The notes under the pieces are model-generated. The model was not told the DNA's origin. It was given only the letters and a program-made list of their open reading frames with translations, and made no database searches. Position numbers and translations under genes: made by a program. From Ectopseudomonas mendocina (GTDB taxonomy: Bacteria > Pseudomonadota > Gammaproteobacteria > Pseudomonadales > Pseudomonadaceae): a DNA stretch of 64,000 nucleotides. Location of the stretch: the NCBI RefSeq assembly GCF_008041835.1, contig NZ_VRYE01000040.1, forward strand, positions 1-64,000, in the 5' to 3' direction. This document shows, piece by piece, positions 60,249 through 64,000 of the stretch; the stretch's first letter is position 1, and each line of letters starts with the position of its first letter.

Positions 60249-61991
60249 TCAGTTGCGCGCCTGCTCCCAGGACTTGAGCAACTCGTCGTAGGCGATGGTT
60301 TCGCCCTTGGGTTTCTCGTTGGCCAGCTTGGGTTTCGGTGCGCCCGGCTGGTCGAACCAGTACTGCGGGTCACGCGGCTCGTTCAGCTTCGGCCCGCACT
60401 CACCCAGCACACCTGAGCGCTCCAGACGACCGAGCATGGTGTCTTGCGCTGCGGCCAGGCCATCGAGCGCCTGTTGCGGCGTCTTGTCACCGCTGGCGGC
60501 CTCGGCGATGAACTGCCACCACAGTTGAGCCAGACGTGGATAGTCCGGCACGTTGGTGCCGGTCGGTGTCCACTGCACGCGCGCCGGGCTGCGGTAGAAC
60601 TCCACCAGCCCGCCGAGCTTGGGCGCTACGTCCGTCATCGCCTGCGAGTTGATGTCCGACTCACGAATCGGCGTCAGGCCGACCAGGGTCTTTTTCAGCG
60701 AGACGGTCTTGGAGGTAACGAACTGCGCATAGAGCCAGGCGGCCAGGCGCTGTTTCTCCGGCGTGGAGTTGAGGAAGGTCCAGGAACCGGTGTCCTGATA
60801 ACCGAGCTTCATGCCCTCCTCCCAATACGGGCCCTTGGGCGACGGCGCCATACGCCATTTCGGCGTGCCATCGTCGTTAACCACCGGCAGGCCTGGCTTG
60901 GTCATATCGGCAGTAAAGGCGGTGTACCAGAAGATCTGCTGAGCGATGGCACCCTGCGCCGGCACCGGGCCGGATTCGGAGAAGGTCATGCCTTGCGCTT
61001 CCGGCGGCGCGTACTGGCGCATCCAATCGACGTACTTCTGCGTGGCGAACACCGCCGCCGGCCCGTTGGTATCACCACCGCGGGCGACACTGGAACCTAC
61101 CGGCCGGCAGCCGTCGACGCGAATGCCCCACTCGTCCACAGGCAGGCCGTTGGGCAGCCCCTTGTCGCCGCCGCCGGCCATGGAGAACCAGGCATCGGTG
61201 AAACGCCAGCCAAGCGACGGATCTTTCTTGCCGTAGTCCATATGGCCATAGACGCGTTTACCGTCGATTTCCTTGACATGCTTGGAGAAGAACTCGGCGA
61301 TGTCCTCGTAAGCTGACCAGTTCACCGGCACACCCAGCTCGTAGCCGTAGATTTCCTTGAACTTGGCCTTCAGCTCCGGACGCTCGAACCAGTCGGCGCG
61401 GAACCAGTAGAGGTTGGCGAACTGCTGATCGGGTAACTGATAAACCTTGCCGTCCGGCCCGGTGGTGAAGGACAGGCCGATGAAATCGTCAAGATCGAGA
61501 GTCGGCGAGGTGAAGTCCTTACCCTCGTTAGCCATCATGTCGGTGATCGAGACCGCCTTGCCATAGCGGAAATGGGTACCGATCAGGTCCGAGTCGTTGA
61601 CCCAACCGTCGTAGATGTTCTTGCCGGATTGCATCTGCGTCTGTAGTTTCTCGACCACATCGCCTTCCTGCATCAGGTCATGCTTGAGCTTGATGCCGGT
61701 GATTTCACTGAAGGCCTTGGCCAGCACCTTGGACTCGTACTCATGGGTGGTCAGAGTTTCCGAGGCGACGTTGATGTTCATGCCACGAAACGGCTCGGCA
61801 GCCTTGATGAACCACTTCAGCTCTTCGAGCTGTTGCTCCGGCGTCAGGGTCGAGGGATTGAACTCATCAGCAATCCATTTCTTCGCGGCCTCTTCATAGG
61901 CATCCGCCCAGGCCGCACCGCTCAAACCGGACAACGCCAGCAAGGCGGCCAACGCCATGCTATGTCGGGTCTTGTTGTTATTGTCGAACAT
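60249..61991 (-). CDS. glpV: glycerol ABC transporter substrate-binding protein
   Basis: Periplasmic binding protein of 580 residues, with a signal peptide of about 29 residues (MFDNNNKTRHSMALAALLAL and on to AWA). It is unusually long for a sugar-type binding protein, as in the Rhizobium GlpV. Start at ATG 61989-61991 follows GATGGAGG. The gene order glpP-glpQ-glpU-glpV is that of the rhizobial glycerol uptake operon; glycerol as substrate is inferred from that. Confidence 0.82.
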   Translation of the reverse strand: MFDNNNKTRHSMALAALLALSGLSGAAWADAYEEAAKKWIADEFNPSTLTPEQQLEELKWFIKAAEPFRGMNINVASETLTTHEYESKVLAKAFSEITGIKLKHDLMQEGDVVEKLQTQMQSGKNIYDGWVNDSDLIGTHFRYGKAVSITDMMANEGKDFTSPTLDLDDFIGLSFTTGPDGKVYQLPDQQFANLYWFRADWFERPELKAKFKEIYGYELGVPVNWSAYEDIAEFFSKHVKEIDGKRVYGHMDYGKKDPSLGWRFTDAWFSMAGGGDKGLPNGLPVDEWGIRVDGCRPVGSSVARGGDTNGPAAVFATQKYVDWMRQYAPPEAQGMTFSESGPVPAQGAIAQQIFWYTAFTADMTKPGLPVVNDDGTPKWRMAPSPKGPYWEEGMKLGYQDTGSWTFLNSTPEKQRLAAWLYAQFVTSKTVSLKKTLVGLTPIRESDINSQAMTDVAPKLGGLVEFYRSPARVQWTPTGTNVPDYPRLAQLWWQFIAEAASGDKTPQQALDGLAAAQDTMLGRLERSGVLGECGPKLNEPRDPQYWFDQPGAPKPKLANEKPKGETIAYDELLKSWEQARN

Positions 61992-62042
61992 AGAGACCTC
62001 CATCTCAGGATTTGGGGAGAGGCATACCGGCGGCAGCCCGGC

Positions 62043-62315
62043 TCAGCCCCAGCGCATGACTGCGCACAACCACAACAGCGATAGCAGCGACGCTATCCAC
62101 ACGCTCCAGTCGGTCACGCCTATCACCAGCAGGTGCAGGTAGGCGCTGCCGAGCAGACCGATGAACAACCGATCACCCCGGGTGGTGGTGATCGGCAGAA
62201 AACCCTTGCGCTCGACGCACGGCCAGCGCAGCTCGGCCAGCGTCATGCCGGCCAGCAGCACGGCGATGCCGGCGAAGAACAGCGCGGTCGGTAGAGTCCA
62301 GGCCATCCAGCTCAT
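62043..62315 (-). CDS. glpU: small membrane protein of the glycerol transporter operon (DUF2160)
   Basis: A 90-residue protein with about three membrane helices, matching the DUF2160 family always found in the glycerol ABC operon (GlpU). Its biochemical role is not known. AGGGAGGTTTGTC before the ATG is a strong ribosome site. It lies 12 bases after glpQ. Confidence 0.8.
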   Translation of the reverse strand: MSWMAWTLPTALFFAGIAVLLAGMTLAELRWPCVERKGFLPITTTRGDRLFIGLLGSAYLHLLVIGVTDWSVWIASLLSLLWLCAVMRWG

Positions 62316-62327
62316 GACAAACCTCCC

Positions 62328-63128
<801 letters not shown>

Positions 63129-63136
63129 GGTCGGCC

Positions 63137-64000
<864 letters not shown>

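Overview
The window is a chromosomal segment of a GC-rich gammaproteobacterium. Gene content and order point to the genus Pseudomonas, most likely the mendocina/oleovorans/pseudoalcaligenes group (Ectopseudomonas). The evidence is the tig-clpP-clpX-lon-hupB-ppiD order, the rnd-ycgL-hydroxyacid dehydrogenase-ycgN run, a MASE2-type class III adenylate cyclase next to gltX, a riboswitch-led cob operon ending in cobS, and Pseudomonas-style palindromic repeats. This species call rests on recognition, not on a database search.

Layout. 0.1-7.8 kb: an EamA exporter, a YkgJ-type cysteine-cluster protein, two tandem TrkH potassium transporters, an AraC regulator, an Mpo1-like membrane protein and cyaB. 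7.8-16.6 kb: a hairpin repeat, gltX, a LysR regulator divergent from an EmrAB-type efflux pair, cysK, and a MoxR ATPase/VWA pair separated by a second copy of the hairpin repeat. 16.7-30.2 kb: mostly small housekeeping genes (YafJ-like amidotransferase, HIT protein, oligopeptidase B, YajD, a SPOUT methyltransferase, a metallopeptidase, YcgN, a hydroxyacid dehydrogenase, YcgL, rnd, an SMP-30-like lactonase, a spermidine-synthase-fold protein, gdhA). 30.5-35.9 kb: a mercaptopyruvate sulfurtransferase, an orphan 159-aa protein, a FadL-type porin, a periplasmic peroxidase-like protein, and a MarR-MFS-microprotein operon.

36.0-45.2 kb is a ten-gene cobalamin operon on the minus strand: cobO-cobB-bluB-cbiB-cobC(decarboxylase)-cobQ-cobU-cobT-cobC(phosphatase)-cobS. 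It covers cobyrinate amidation, adenosylation, aminopropanol attachment, lower-ligand synthesis and nucleotide loop assembly. A cobalamin riboswitch followed by a convincing intrinsic terminator precedes it. 45.2-49.7 kb carries an HNH protein, two NlpC/P60 lipoproteins, the molybdopterin genes moeA, moaB and mobA, and a YgdR-like lipoprotein. tRNA-Pro(CGG) follows, with a decayed integrase start just downstream.

50.2-58.6 kb is the protein quality-control block (ppiD, hupB, lon, clpX, clpP, tig). Then come tRNA-Leu, tRNA-His and tRNA-Arg, folD, and at the right edge part of a glycerol ABC transporter operon (glpP, glpQ, glpU, glpV) whose remaining genes should lie past position 64000.

Most of the window is core chromosome, and I see no intact prophage, IS element, CRISPR array or defence island. 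The signals I consider least explained are: the two-copy long-hairpin repeat whose arms differ by compensating substitutions; the riboswitch-terminator leader; the integrase scar at tRNA-Pro; the orphan protein that resembles phage lysin-like proteins; the palindrome over the hupB promoter; and an unannotated 41-codon gene coupled to an MFS transporter.
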